A stretch of DNA of 28,939 nucleotides from Dehalococcoidia bacterium UBA7891 (GTDB lineage Bacteria; Chloroflexota; Dehalococcoidia; Lucifugimonadales; UBA826). Below, piece after piece: positions 15,870 through 23,885 of the stretch. Location: the NCBI GenBank assembly GCA_002500485.1, contig DLRJ01000107.1, positions 1-28,939 of the forward strand. The letters are read 5' to 3'. Under the pieces are notes generated by a model. The model did not search any database, was not told where the DNA came from, and was given only the letters and a program-made list of their open reading frames with translations. How positions within the stretch are numbered: the stretch's first letter is position 1; every line of letters starts with the position of its first letter. The position numbers and the translations under genes are program-made.

Positions 15870-17265
15870 AACTATTGCACTGTGCTTAATACTATCTGAA
15901 ACAGTGTGGATTTATTCGATTTTTGCTGTTGTTGGAATAATGACTTCCCTTGGGCGGAGTCCTCTATCGTACGGAGGATGTCTTGCTTTATATGCTGTAT
16001 CCCTATATTTATCCAAGCTACTTAATTCTTTAAATATAAAAGTCTCACTTGCCATTTGCTTTCAAACGTTGGTTGGAGCGATTCTCTGTTATTTCATTGT
16101 TGGGTATGCCAATTTACCTTCACAGGAGACCATTTCAATATACTGGATTTTTAACTTGGATCATTGGGTTTATGAGGATGGAGAAGTTGGGTTAGCTATA
16201 GTTTTGGCTGCTTTCATGAGTGTGTTTATGTGGACAAAAGGCGGGCTCACCGGTTCAACTGATTTCCCTTTAGAAGCATTATTTGCGACCTTTAGAATTG
16301 GGGTTATAGTGATGGCTTTTACCGTCACAATTGATATTTTCAGCGGGGCGGATTTGTACATGTCGAGACTAATGTATCTGTTTTTCGTCTCAACTTTGGC
16401 GGGTCTCGCCATAGGACGCTTAAAACCTTCTTCTGATAGTGGAGCCGTCACTCTACAATGGCTCAGAGTGGTGTCGATACTGGTGGGTATGATCGTTTTA
16501 TCAGGCTTACTTTTTGCCTCCTTCAGTAAAGATTTTCTTGGTGCTATTTCCTCCCCCATAACGACACTGATAAGTTGGCTTACGATGGCGATAGTTTATC
16601 TTCTTGCGATACCTATTATTTATGCAATTCAGTTTGTAATTCGATTTTTTAGTTGGATGTTTGGTGACACTCTCACTCCTGATCGACCAGTTCAAGAACA
16701 AGAATCATTTGGTGGCCTGAGTAATGTATTAGAAGAATTGGTTAATGCACCCGGATCAGAAGAACCTTCAGCATTCATGCAATATTTTGAATATTTTGCA
16801 ATCTTCCTCTTGGTAGCCGGCTTGTTATTTGGCCTAGGCCTTGCTTTCAGAAGGATCAATAAGTCAAAAAACATAGTCGATGAGGGTATTAAATCTACGA
16901 TTGAGGGGTCTGGAGAGCCCATGACTGATTTGCTTGACATTGCTAAGAGGTTGCTCTGGAAACGAGGATTATCCAAGCAGGAAACCATGTTTGTCATACC
17001 AAGTCATTTGGATCCTGGAAGTAAGAGCGTGTTGGAATCTTATTATGACCTGTTGTATTTAGGTTATCAAAAAGGCGTGAATAGATCCGATAATTCTACT
17101 CCAAAAGAGTTTGAGCCAGCCTTATATAGGTTTTTTGGAATTGATCCTGTTCGAAAAATATCGGAGGCTTTCATGGACGTTTGTTATGGGAGAATCACTC
17201 CGGTTTCATCTCGAGTAGCTGAGATCAAAGAGTTGATAGATGGCTTAGACAAGGAACATCACTAA
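15850..17265 (+). CDS. Membrane protein with C-terminal DUF4129 domain
   Basis: A 471-aa protein, third gene of the MoxR-DUF58 operon. The first half has about eight hydrophobic helices (to about residue 250) and one more near 325-350. The C-terminal ~110 residues match DUF4129: ALRF-like helices, STPKEFEPALYRFFG, and VCYGRITP. In most such operons this domain is fused to a transglutaminase-like protease with a Cys-His-Asp triad; I see none here, so only the membrane and DUF4129 parts remain. The start chosen is GTG 15850, with GGAG 8 nt upstream, overlapping DUF58 by 20 nt. ATG 15811 is possible but has no ribosome binding site. The stop overlaps the convergent crcB by 4 nt. Confidence 0.8.
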   Translation: MNSYQSKTIALCLILSETVWIYSIFAVVGIMTSLGRSPLSYGGCLALYAVSLYLSKLLNSLNIKVSLAICFQTLVGAILCYFIVGYANLPSQETISIYWIFNLDHWVYEDGEVGLAIVLAAFMSVFMWTKGGLTGSTDFPLEALFATFRIGVIVMAFTVTIDIFSGADLYMSRLMYLFFVSTLAGLAIGRLKPSSDSGAVTLQWLRVVSILVGMIVLSGLLFASFSKDFLGAISSPITTLISWLTMAIVYLLAIPIIYAIQFVIRFFSWMFGDTLTPDRPVQEQESFGGLSNVLEELVNAPGSEEPSAFMQYFEYFAIFLLVAGLLFGLGLAFRRINKSKNIVDEGIKSTIEGSGEPMTDLLDIAKRLLWKRGLSKQETMFVIPSHLDPGSKSVLESYYDLLYLGYQKGVNRSDNSTPKEFEPALYRFFGIDPVRKISEAFMDVCYGRITPVSSRVAEIKELIDGLDKEHH

Positions 17266-17633
17266 ATCGTTTGTTTTGCAATCCATATGCCCAGGAAAGC
17301 TGCCAATAACCCGGCGACTACACTAAAAGTTAAGTATGTTGCAGCTTTACCATAATTCCCATCAGAAATGAGTTGCATGCCAGAAACGGAAACAGCTGAA
17401 AAAGTGGTGAATGAGCCACAAAACCCTACCCCTAGCAACAATGAATAATTGTGATTCCAGCCTGATTTGCTTAAAGCGCATCCCACCAGGAAACCTAGCG
17501 CCAGAGACCCTATTATGTTGACGGAAAAAGTTCCTGTAAGGCTGGATCCTAGGTAGTTGGTCGCTAGACGATCTGTTCCGTAGCGGCAAGCTGCGCCAAT
17601 ACTTCCTCCAATCATGACTAAGAGCCAGTTCAT
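17262..17633 (-). CDS. crcB: Fluoride ion channel CrcB/Fluc
   Basis: CrcB exports fluoride passively as a dual-topology dimer in the cytoplasmic membrane. The 123-aa protein has four membrane helices and all signature motifs: GGSIGAACRYG (9-19), SVNIIGSLALGFLVG with the pore asparagine N39, and the phenylalanine-box region GFCGSFTTFS (70-79). Only one copy is seen, consistent with the dual-topology homodimer class; some Gram-positives carry two adjacent copies. The gene follows trxB by 70 nt on the minus strand. I find no fluoride riboswitch in that gap. Confidence 0.95.
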   Translation of the reverse strand: MNWLLVMIGGSIGAACRYGTDRLATNYLGSSLTGTFSVNIIGSLALGFLVGCALSKSGWNHNYSLLLGVGFCGSFTTFSAVSVSGMQLISDGNYGKAATYLTFSVVAGLLAAFLGIWIAKQTI

Positions 17634-17703
17634 ACTAAATTTGTCTCACCGCCGTGGAAACAGAGACCAAATAGATTTATTGGAAATATTTGCTTCATTG
17701 GAA

Positions 17704-18630
17704 TTAGTTCCTTTGCTCCTTCAAGATGTATTTTTTGGCGCTTACGGCTGCCGTCGCACCGTCGCCGGCAGAGCTTATAAGTTGGGAAGCAGAATTAGCT
17801 CTTATATCACCTGCCGCAAAAATCCCTTTTTCAGATGTCTGCAGATTTATATCTGTCTTAATATGCCCGCTTTCATCGGTTTCCAGAATATTTTGGAGAT
17901 AATCGGTGTTGGGAATAAGTCCCACGAATATAAAAACTCCGTCAATAGTTACTCTTTTCGACTCTCCTGATAGGGTTTGTAATAATGAAACCCCATCAAC
18001 CATACCGTCTCCGTGTATTTCTTGTACTTCAACGTTTAAGTGGACTTGGATTTTCTCATGATCTGTAATTCTGTCTTGCAGGGTTTGCTGAGCTTGAAGA
18101 GAACTAGACCGGCAAAACAGATCTACATTTGAAGCGAATTCTGTCAGTGTTATGGCTTCCTGTAGAGCTGAATCTCCACCACCGACCACACACACATTTT
18201 GATCAATGAAAAATGCTCCGTCACATGTGGCGCAGTACGAGACGCCGGCCCCGACAAGTTCATCTTCACCAGGAACATTTAGTTTATCCAGTGTTGATCC
18301 ACCTGCTATTATCACTGATTTTGAGGTTTTCTGCCCTTCATAGGTCTCGACAATCCATTCCTTTCCAGATTTTCTGATTCCAGTTACTTCCGACATGGCA
18401 AATTCGGTCCCTGAAGCAATAGCCTGTTCTTGAACTTTACTGGAGAAATCAGCTCCGCTTATTCCCTCGAGTAATCCAGGGTAGTCTTCTATTCTTTCGA
18501 CATTAATAATTTGACCACCAGGAATCAACCTTTCAACCAACAATGTCTTCATGCCTAATCTAGATGAGTACATTCCTGCACTAAATCCAGCAGCGCCTCC
18601 CCCAATTATTATTACGTCGTAATCAGCCAT
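17704..18630 (-). CDS. trxB: Thioredoxin reductase (FAD/NADPH, CATC active site)
   Basis: TrxB passes electrons from NADPH through FAD to thioredoxin. The 308-aa protein has the FAD-binding GGGAAG (10-15), the redox-active SYCATCDGAFF with C133 and C136, the NADPH-binding GGGDSALQEA (150-159) and the second FAD motif GIFAAGDIR near residue 270. Length is normal. Start ATG 18630. It is divergent from threonine synthase and probably co-transcribed with crcB downstream. It could serve thiol systems more broadly, including the Rdx selenoprotein in this window, but that link is speculative. Confidence 0.95.
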   Translation of the reverse strand: MADYDVIIIGGGAAGFSAGMYSSRLGMKTLLVERLIPGGQIINVERIEDYPGLLEGISGADFSSKVQEQAIASGTEFAMSEVTGIRKSGKEWIVETYEGQKTSKSVIIAGGSTLDKLNVPGEDELVGAGVSYCATCDGAFFIDQNVCVVGGGDSALQEAITLTEFASNVDLFCRSSSLQAQQTLQDRITDHEKIQVHLNVEVQEIHGDGMVDGVSLLQTLSGESKRVTIDGVFIFVGLIPNTDYLQNILETDESGHIKTDINLQTSEKGIFAAGDIRANSASQLISSAGDGATAAVSAKKYILKEQRN

Positions 18631-18682
18631 TTTTTATCTCATTCATGCTTTTGAACAGTTCACCAGTTTCCTTGACCGTTGT

Positions 18683-18711
18683 ATCATACTTCTGTCTTGT
18701 TATTAAGTGAA
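18683..18711 (-). promoter_or_regulatory. Candidate trxB promoter
   Basis: On the minus strand, TTCACT (18706-18711), a 17-nt spacer and TATGAT (18683-18688) give a plausible sigma70-type promoter about 50 nt before the trxB ATG. The match is 4/6 and 5/6. Confidence 0.45.
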
Positions 18712-18745
18712 TTAGACACTAATTGTTTCCAAGAGGTTATCAAAA

Positions 18746-19915
18746 ATGCGAAGCTACCTAAAAAATTTAGAATGTACATATTGCAATGAAATATTCTCAG
18801 CCGACCAACCTAGGAGACTTTGTGAGAAGTGTGGAAAAGTACTTTATCCAAGATACGACATGAAGGAGGCTTCCAAGTATTTTACTAAAGATATGCTTTC
18901 GGCAAGAGCTCCTAATATGTGGAGATATTTTGAGATGTTGCCGGTGTATGACGAGTCTAATATTGTGACTTTAGGAGAAGGGTTCACTCCGATTTTTGAA
19001 ACAAAAAGATTGGGGTCCGAATTGGGGTCCGAATCACTAATGTTGAAAGATGAAGGTTTAAATCCAACAGCCTCATTTAAAGCAAGAGGATTGTCGGCTG
19101 CTGTTTCTAAGGCAAAAGAATTGGGGTTAAGAAAATTAACAATGCCATCAGCAGGAAATGCTGCTGGTGCAATGGCTTCATATGCTGCTCGGGCAGGGAT
19201 GGAGGCTTTTGTGTTTATGCCGCAAGATGCTCCCGAAGCAAACCAAAAAGAAGTATCTGTTTCAGGCGGCAATTTATTTTTGATAGATGGGTTGATAAAC
19301 GATGCCGGTGCGATTTCGCGGGAAAAGGCTGCAGAAATTGGCCTGTTTGATGTTTCCACTTTACAGGAGCCTTACAGAGTGGAAGGAAAGAAAACAATGG
19401 GATATGAAATTGCTGAACAGTTGGATTGGGAACTGCCAGATAACATTATCTATCCAACAGGAGGAGGAACAGGAATTGTTGGAATGTGGAAGGCATTTCA
19501 AGAAATGGAAGATTTGGAATGGATCTCGTCAAAACGACCAAAAATGTTTGCTGTGCAGGCTGAAAATTGTGCTCCAATAGTCAGGGCGTTTCAGAATGGG
19601 GACGAGTTCGCACAGCCTTGGGAAAATGCTACTACACTAGCCGCTGGTATGAGGGTGCCAAGTGCTATAGGAGATTACCTCATCTTAAATGCAATCAGGG
19701 ATAGTGGAGGGTCGGCCATTACGGTGTCAGATGAAGAGATGACCGATATGACCGATCTTATCGGTAAACTCGAAGGTTTCTTTGTTTGCCCGGAGGGCGC
19801 TGCCACTGCATGCGGAGCAAGAAAATTGATAAAAACCGGTTCCATAGATCCATCTGAAAAAACCCTTTTGTTAAATACAGGGTCAGGGTTGAAATATTTG
19901 GATATGTTGCCCTAA
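18746..19915 (+). CDS. thrC: Threonine synthase (PLP-dependent)
   Basis: ThrC converts O-phosphohomoserine to threonine. The 389-aa protein belongs to PLP fold type II, with the Schiff-base lysine K112 in NPTASFKARG, the phosphate-contacting SAGNAAGAMASYAARAG (about 135-151) and PTGGGTGIVGMWKAF (about 226-240) for the PLP phosphate. An N-terminal zinc ribbon is formed by C10, C13, C26 and C29, a feature of a common threonine-synthase subgroup. Some members of this fold act as threonine dehydratase or diaminopropionate lyase, so the call rests on overall similarity. A 12-bp tandem duplication (19009-19032) gives LGSELGSE near residue 93. It converges on the NifU-like gene with a 4-nt gap. Confidence 0.85.
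   Translation: MRSYLKNLECTYCNEIFSADQPRRLCEKCGKVLYPRYDMKEASKYFTKDMLSARAPNMWRYFEMLPVYDESNIVTLGEGFTPIFETKRLGSELGSESLMLKDEGLNPTASFKARGLSAAVSKAKELGLRKLTMPSAGNAAGAMASYAARAGMEAFVFMPQDAPEANQKEVSVSGGNLFLIDGLINDAGAISREKAAEIGLFDVSTLQEPYRVEGKKTMGYEIAEQLDWELPDNIIYPTGGGTGIVGMWKAFQEMEDLEWISSKRPKMFAVQAENCAPIVRAFQNGDEFAQPWENATTLAAGMRVPSAIGDYLILNAIRDSGGSAITVSDEEMTDMTDLIGKLEGFFVCPEGAATACGARKLIKTGSIDPSEKTLLLNTGSGLKYLDMLP
19009..19032. repeat. 12-bp perfect tandem duplication inside thrC
   Basis: ATTGGGGTCCGA occurs twice in direct succession (19009-19020 and 19021-19032), preserving the frame and producing LGSELGSE. It lies in a surface segment before the LMLKDEG strand, so it is probably tolerated. Confidence 0.8.
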
Positions 19916-19919
19916 TAGC

Positions 19920-20165
19920 CTATACCAAATCTATGAGAGATATGTGAGGGGCGTAAATAGTGAGGGAATTTTCGATCATCATTTTGACCATGTCATGATC
20001 CGGTACGCATTCCGGACATTCCTCGTTTGTCCCTTTGTTGTATTTGACTGTAAGCTGATTTTCATTAAGTGATACTAAATCTAGAGAGCCTCCTTCCGAA
20101 GCAACGATGGTCTCCATGTTATCTAAAACTGTTTTAACTCCAGGGTCATCGGTGTTAATAGGCAT
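19920..20165 (-). CDS. Small NifU-like iron-sulfur scaffold-type protein
   Basis: An 81-aa protein resembling the NifU C-terminal domain: VLDNMETIVASEGGSLDLVS at the front, a beta strand, then C50-P-E-C53, followed by an amphipathic helix MVKMMIENSLTIYAPHI. NifU domains transiently assemble [4Fe-4S] clusters using a CxxC pair. Here the usual GxCxxCP context is changed to NEECPEC, so activity is uncertain. Start ATG 20165 is supported by AGAGGAGG about 9 nt upstream; a TTG one codon earlier is also possible. It lies 15 nt after the thiolase gene on the same strand, so the two are co-transcribed, an unusual pairing. Confidence 0.6.
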   Translation of the reverse strand: MPINTDDPGVKTVLDNMETIVASEGGSLDLVSLNENQLTVKYNKGTNEECPECVPDHDMVKMMIENSLTIYAPHISLIDLV

Positions 20166-20180
20166 CAAATGAATCCTCCT

Positions 20181-21368
20181 CTAATTTAAGCGTTCAAAAA
20201 TGGTGGCTACTCCTTGTCCACCTCCGACACACATTGTCACAAGGCCGGTGGTAGAGTCGGATCTTTCCATTTCTTCCATTAACTTTACCGTCATGATTGC
20301 GCCAGTGGCCCCAACTGGGTGTCCAAGGCTTATTCCGCTGCCATTTACATTGGTTTTTTCTATGTCTAGGTTTAGCTCTCGGATGCAGTAGAGAGCCTGA
20401 GATGCAAATGCCTCATTAAGCTCAATTAAATCAATATCATTTACGACCATTCCTGATTTATTGATCGCCTTTTGGACGGCAGGCACAGGCCCAATACCCA
20501 TTACTGCCGGGTCCACTCCTGCGATTCCCCTGGTATGCCACTTCATTCTTGGTTTTATACCCAAATCAGCAGCTTTTTGAGCTGACATCATTACCACAGC
20601 GGCAGATCCATCATTTATGCTAGAAGCATTTCCTGCTGTGACTGTCCCATCTTTTTTAAAAACAGGCCTCAAATTAGATAAGCCTTCTATGGTTGTATCT
20701 GCCCTAGGACCCTCATCTTCCATTACTACTATAGGGTCCCCTCTTCTCTGAGGCACGGATACAGTAACTATTTGATTAGTGAATTTCCCTTCAGAAATGG
20801 CGGTACTTGCACGCTGATGGCTCATAACAGCAAGTTCATCCTGATCTTTCCGAGACACGGAAAATCGCTCTGCGACATTTTCGGCTGTGACTCCCATGTG
20901 ATATCGATTGACTGGACATCCCAAGCCTTCGGTAAGGCCATCGATTAGTTGAGAATTTCCCATTCTTAATCCGTCAAACCTTGCCTTGTAGTCTATTAAG
21001 TAGGGTACTTGGCTCATGTTTTCTGTTCCGCCCGCTACCACGATGTCCGCTTCCCCGGTTCGTACTAATTGAGCTGCCATGTTTATTGCTTCAAGTCCAG
21101 ATGAACATTGCCTATTAACTGCAATAGTGGGCGTATCATGAGGGATCCCTGCTTGTAAGGAAGCTAAGCGAGCTGCATAGCCGGCCTCGGCAGCTTGGAT
21201 TGCGTTTCCCAAGACAACTTCATCCACCATATCAGGTGATACTCCAGCTCTATCAAGAGCTGCCTTAATTGCAGTAGATCCTAGATCTGGTGCACCAATA
21301 TCTTTGAAAGCTCCACCGAATCTACCAACTGGAGTTCTTGCCCCAGAAACTATGACCGCATCATTCAT
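20181..21368 (-). CDS. Acetyl-CoA C-acetyltransferase (thiolase)
   Basis: Thiolase II condenses two acetyl-CoA or cleaves 3-ketoacyl-CoA. The 395-aa protein has a full catalytic set: nucleophile C88 in NRQCSSGLEA, H350 in GISLGHPVGATG, and C380 in MCVGGGQG, plus ELNEAFASQ at about 316-324. Start ATG 21368 is supported by GGGAGGAAAAA just upstream; an in-frame start at 21383 would place this ribosome binding site inside the coding sequence. It is followed by the NifU-like gene with a 15-nt gap and is divergent from selB. Probable role in fatty-acid or amino-acid catabolism; biosynthetic use is also possible. Confidence 0.95.
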   Translation of the reverse strand: MNDAVIVSGARTPVGRFGGAFKDIGAPDLGSTAIKAALDRAGVSPDMVDEVVLGNAIQAAEAGYAARLASLQAGIPHDTPTIAVNRQCSSGLEAINMAAQLVRTGEADIVVAGGTENMSQVPYLIDYKARFDGLRMGNSQLIDGLTEGLGCPVNRYHMGVTAENVAERFSVSRKDQDELAVMSHQRASTAISEGKFTNQIVTVSVPQRRGDPIVVMEDEGPRADTTIEGLSNLRPVFKKDGTVTAGNASSINDGSAAVVMMSAQKAADLGIKPRMKWHTRGIAGVDPAVMGIGPVPAVQKAINKSGMVVNDIDLIELNEAFASQALYCIRELNLDIEKTNVNGSGISLGHPVGATGAIMTVKLMEEMERSDSTTGLVTMCVGGGQGVATIFERLN

Positions 21369-21509
21369 GATTTTTCCTCCCACTTCTTAAATTCATATCA
21401 AACCTTACCTTAGCAGAGCCGAATGGCTGTATCAATTTAGCGTCATATGTATGCACGAATCTATTGTAATATTGATGTATTGTATTTGACAGTAAATTAA
21501 GGATTTGTT

Positions 21510-23369
21510 GTGTACGTTATAGGTACCGCCGGCCATGTTGATCATGGAAAATCTACACTTGTTGAAAGTCTTACAGGGATCGACCCTGACAGATTTCAAG
21601 AGGAGAAGGACCGTGGCATGACCATTGATATTGGTTTTGCTTGGATCACACTTCCGTCTGGAAGAGAGGTCAGTATAGTCGATGTTCCCGGCCATGAAAA
21701 ATTTGTCAGTAATATGCTGGCGGGGGTTGGCGGTGTCGACATGGCTTTGCTTGTTGTAGCAGCAGATGAATCTGTAATGCCGCAAACCAGAGAACACCTC
21801 GCGATTCTAGACTTGTTGGGGGTCACGAATGGGGTGGTAGTTGTAACTAAGGAAGATTTGGTTGATAAGGATTGGCTGGAGCTGGTCTATGGTGAGGTAG
21901 AGGAATTATTGGCGGGCACCACCCTAGAAGGAGCTGAAATAATATCCGCCTCGGCAACTACCGGTTCAGGTATTTCCGATCTTATGCATTTTATAGATTT
22001 GGCCTTGGATAAAACTACTGCTAAAAAGGACTTTAATAAACCTAGACTACCTATTGATAGATCTTTCTCTATTAGTGGATTTGGAACTGTGGTGACAGGG
22101 ACTTTAATCGATGGATTTTTGTCAGTAGGTCAGGAAATAGAAATAATTCCCATCGGCTTAAAAGCTCGTATAAGAGGTCTTCAGTCCCACGGTAAATCCG
22201 AAACCAGCTTTGGTCCTGGTACACGAGTTGCAGCGAATCTATCTGGAATAGAATCTACGCAAATTACCAGAGGAGACGTGTTGAGTCCCCCAAATTTTAT
22301 AGACCTATCGGAGGCTTTTGATGTTCGGCTAAATGTTGTTGAGGACGCACCTAATCCATTACGCCATAACATGTTTGTTACCTTGCATACAGGAAGTTCA
22401 GAAGTTGTAGCCCGTTTGAGGTTGCTGGAGGGAGAGGAGGTACAACCTGGTAACAGCACATGGGCACAACTTAAACCTGAGAAGTCATTACCTGTTCTCA
22501 GAGGTGACCACTACATTATTCGATCAAATATGACCACCCTTGGTGGTGGTAGTATTGTCGATACTCAAGCGAAACGACATCGGAGAAGACACTCCCCTAC
22601 CATACAAAAACTCGAATCTTTAGAATCAGACATCCCTTCGCAGATAATTCTTAATATGATTGAATCTTCTTCCCCAGCTACTTTGAGCTCGCTACTTTCA
22701 GGGTCGAAACTACAAGAAGAAGAGATAATTCCTACTATAGACTTTTTGATAGCAGAGAAAACCGTAATGTCTACATCTTTAGATGTTAAGAAATCGTATT
22801 TTTTCACTGTCAAAAGGTGGGAAGAGATCTGCGATCTGACCAAACAAAGTCTTAATTTGTTTCATGTACAGTTTCCTCTAAGGCAAGGTATGCCTAGAGA
22901 AGAATTAAGGAATAAAATGACTTTGTCTTCAGAAAGTTTTAACGCAGTTGTGGATGTTTTGGAAGAAATCGGGTTGCTGCGAAATTTTACCTCAATAATA
23001 GCTTTTACAGGTCATAAATCACACTTGACCGAAGAACAGAAACGGGTGTCTGAAGCTTATGTGGAAAATATAGCTAAAGACAAATTTTCGCCAAGAACTG
23101 ATTTTGAAATAGATGAAGATATTCTGAGTTTCCTTGTTGATAAAGGGCGATTAGTTAGGGTGAGTGACGGAATAGTTTTCTCATCTGAAGCATTTAAAGA
23201 AATGTCGGATGGGGTCCGCGCTTACATATCACAACATGGGCAAATCACCGTTGGGGATTTCCGAGACCTTTTTCAAACAAGCAGAAAATATGCTTTGGGT
23301 TTTATGGATTACATGGACCAGCAACAAATTACTAGAAGGGTTGGGGATGCTAGGATTTTGAGGGAATGA
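21510..23369 (+). CDS. selB: Selenocysteine-specific elongation factor SelB
   Basis: SelB delivers Sec-tRNA to in-frame UGA codons next to a SECIS hairpin. The 619-aa protein has an EF-Tu-like GTPase domain: P-loop GHVDHGKST (8-16), DVPGHE (58-63) and TKED (113-116), followed by the SelB-typical RSFSISGFGTVVTGTL (184-199). Domains II-III follow, then winged-helix repeats with the family-typical end TSRKYALGFMDYMD and RRVGDARIL, which bind SECIS RNA. Length is standard (about 610-640). Start GTG at 21510, chosen because it is immediately at the MYVIGTAGHVDHG N-terminus. selA, selD and the Sec tRNA are not in this window. A Sec-containing gene lies at 28739. Confidence 0.96.
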   Translation: MYVIGTAGHVDHGKSTLVESLTGIDPDRFQEEKDRGMTIDIGFAWITLPSGREVSIVDVPGHEKFVSNMLAGVGGVDMALLVVAADESVMPQTREHLAILDLLGVTNGVVVVTKEDLVDKDWLELVYGEVEELLAGTTLEGAEIISASATTGSGISDLMHFIDLALDKTTAKKDFNKPRLPIDRSFSISGFGTVVTGTLIDGFLSVGQEIEIIPIGLKARIRGLQSHGKSETSFGPGTRVAANLSGIESTQITRGDVLSPPNFIDLSEAFDVRLNVVEDAPNPLRHNMFVTLHTGSSEVVARLRLLEGEEVQPGNSTWAQLKPEKSLPVLRGDHYIIRSNMTTLGGGSIVDTQAKRHRRRHSPTIQKLESLESDIPSQIILNMIESSSPATLSSLLSGSKLQEEEIIPTIDFLIAEKTVMSTSLDVKKSYFFTVKRWEEICDLTKQSLNLFHVQFPLRQGMPREELRNKMTLSSESFNAVVDVLEEIGLLRNFTSIIAFTGHKSHLTEEQKRVSEAYVENIAKDKFSPRTDFEIDEDILSFLVDKGRLVRVSDGIVFSSEAFKEMSDGVRAYISQHGQITVGDFRDLFQTSRKYALGFMDYMDQQQITRRVGDARILRE

Positions 23370-23408
23370 TATTAGGCTGTTGGAGTTGGATTTTCGAACA
23401 GTGAGTTA

Positions 23409-23750
23409 TTAGAGAGAGGGTCGGTAGCTTAATTCTTCTTCTAGGATGGTTGTTAATTGGGGTACCAAGTCAGACTCTTCCTCACAAATTGCCTCTAAAG
23501 CCCTTTTAAATAGAGTCAGCTGACCGCGTAAATTCCTCTCATTGTGGTATCCATCGGATATTGGTACGATCTCATAAAGGCTCAGCAAATCCAGCTCTTT
23601 TTCAACGTTAGTACCTAGAAGATCAGATTTCTCGGCTATCTCGTAAATAATGATGTCTATTTCTTTAAGGCATTTTTTCAACGCATCGGACAGATCGGCC
23701 ATAGCCCTATCAAGGGCTGATTGGAATTTTCTTTCTGATAAAGAGATCAT
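23409..23750 (-). CDS. Zincin-like (DUF1025/MMP-type) protein lacking HExxH
   Basis: A 113-aa protein with the layout of the small metallopeptidase domain family: an N-terminal helix, a central LLSLYEIVPI (55-64) and QLTLFKRALE (77-86), then a helix where the zinc motif HExxH should lie. In family members this helix reads like TVLHELGHH; here it is TTILEEELS (100-108), so both histidines and the motif are gone. If the assignment is right, it is a non-catalytic homologue. If wrong, it is an unknown acidic helical protein. It converges on selB (stop to stop 39 nt). Confidence 0.5.
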   Translation of the reverse strand: MISLSERKFQSALDRAMADLSDALKKCLKEIDIIIYEIAEKSDLLGTNVEKELDLLSLYEIVPISDGYHNERNLRGQLTLFKRALEAICEEESDLVPQLTTILEEELSYRPSL

Positions 23751-23790
23751 CTAAAAATACTAGCATTTTTTGTCAGATATCTACATGCAA

Positions 23791-23819
23791 TTGACCCGTA
23801 TTTTGCCCTGTTATATTGT
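23791..23819 (+). promoter_or_regulatory. Candidate promoter of the enolase-superfamily gene
   Basis: TTGACC (23791-23796), a 17-nt spacer and TATTGT (23814-23819) lie about 66 nt before the ATG at 23886. The -35 is 5/6 and the -10 is 4/6. Confidence 0.45.
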
Positions 23820-23885
23820 ACTCGCTACGGTTCTCTAATATGTGGAAAATATTCAAATAGTTAATGAAAGCTGCGAGGTAATTAA

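Noticed and set aside
17634..17703. Fluoride riboswitch upstream of crcB
   Set aside because: I looked for the conserved pseudoknot-forming segments in the 70-nt gap between trxB and crcB and found none.
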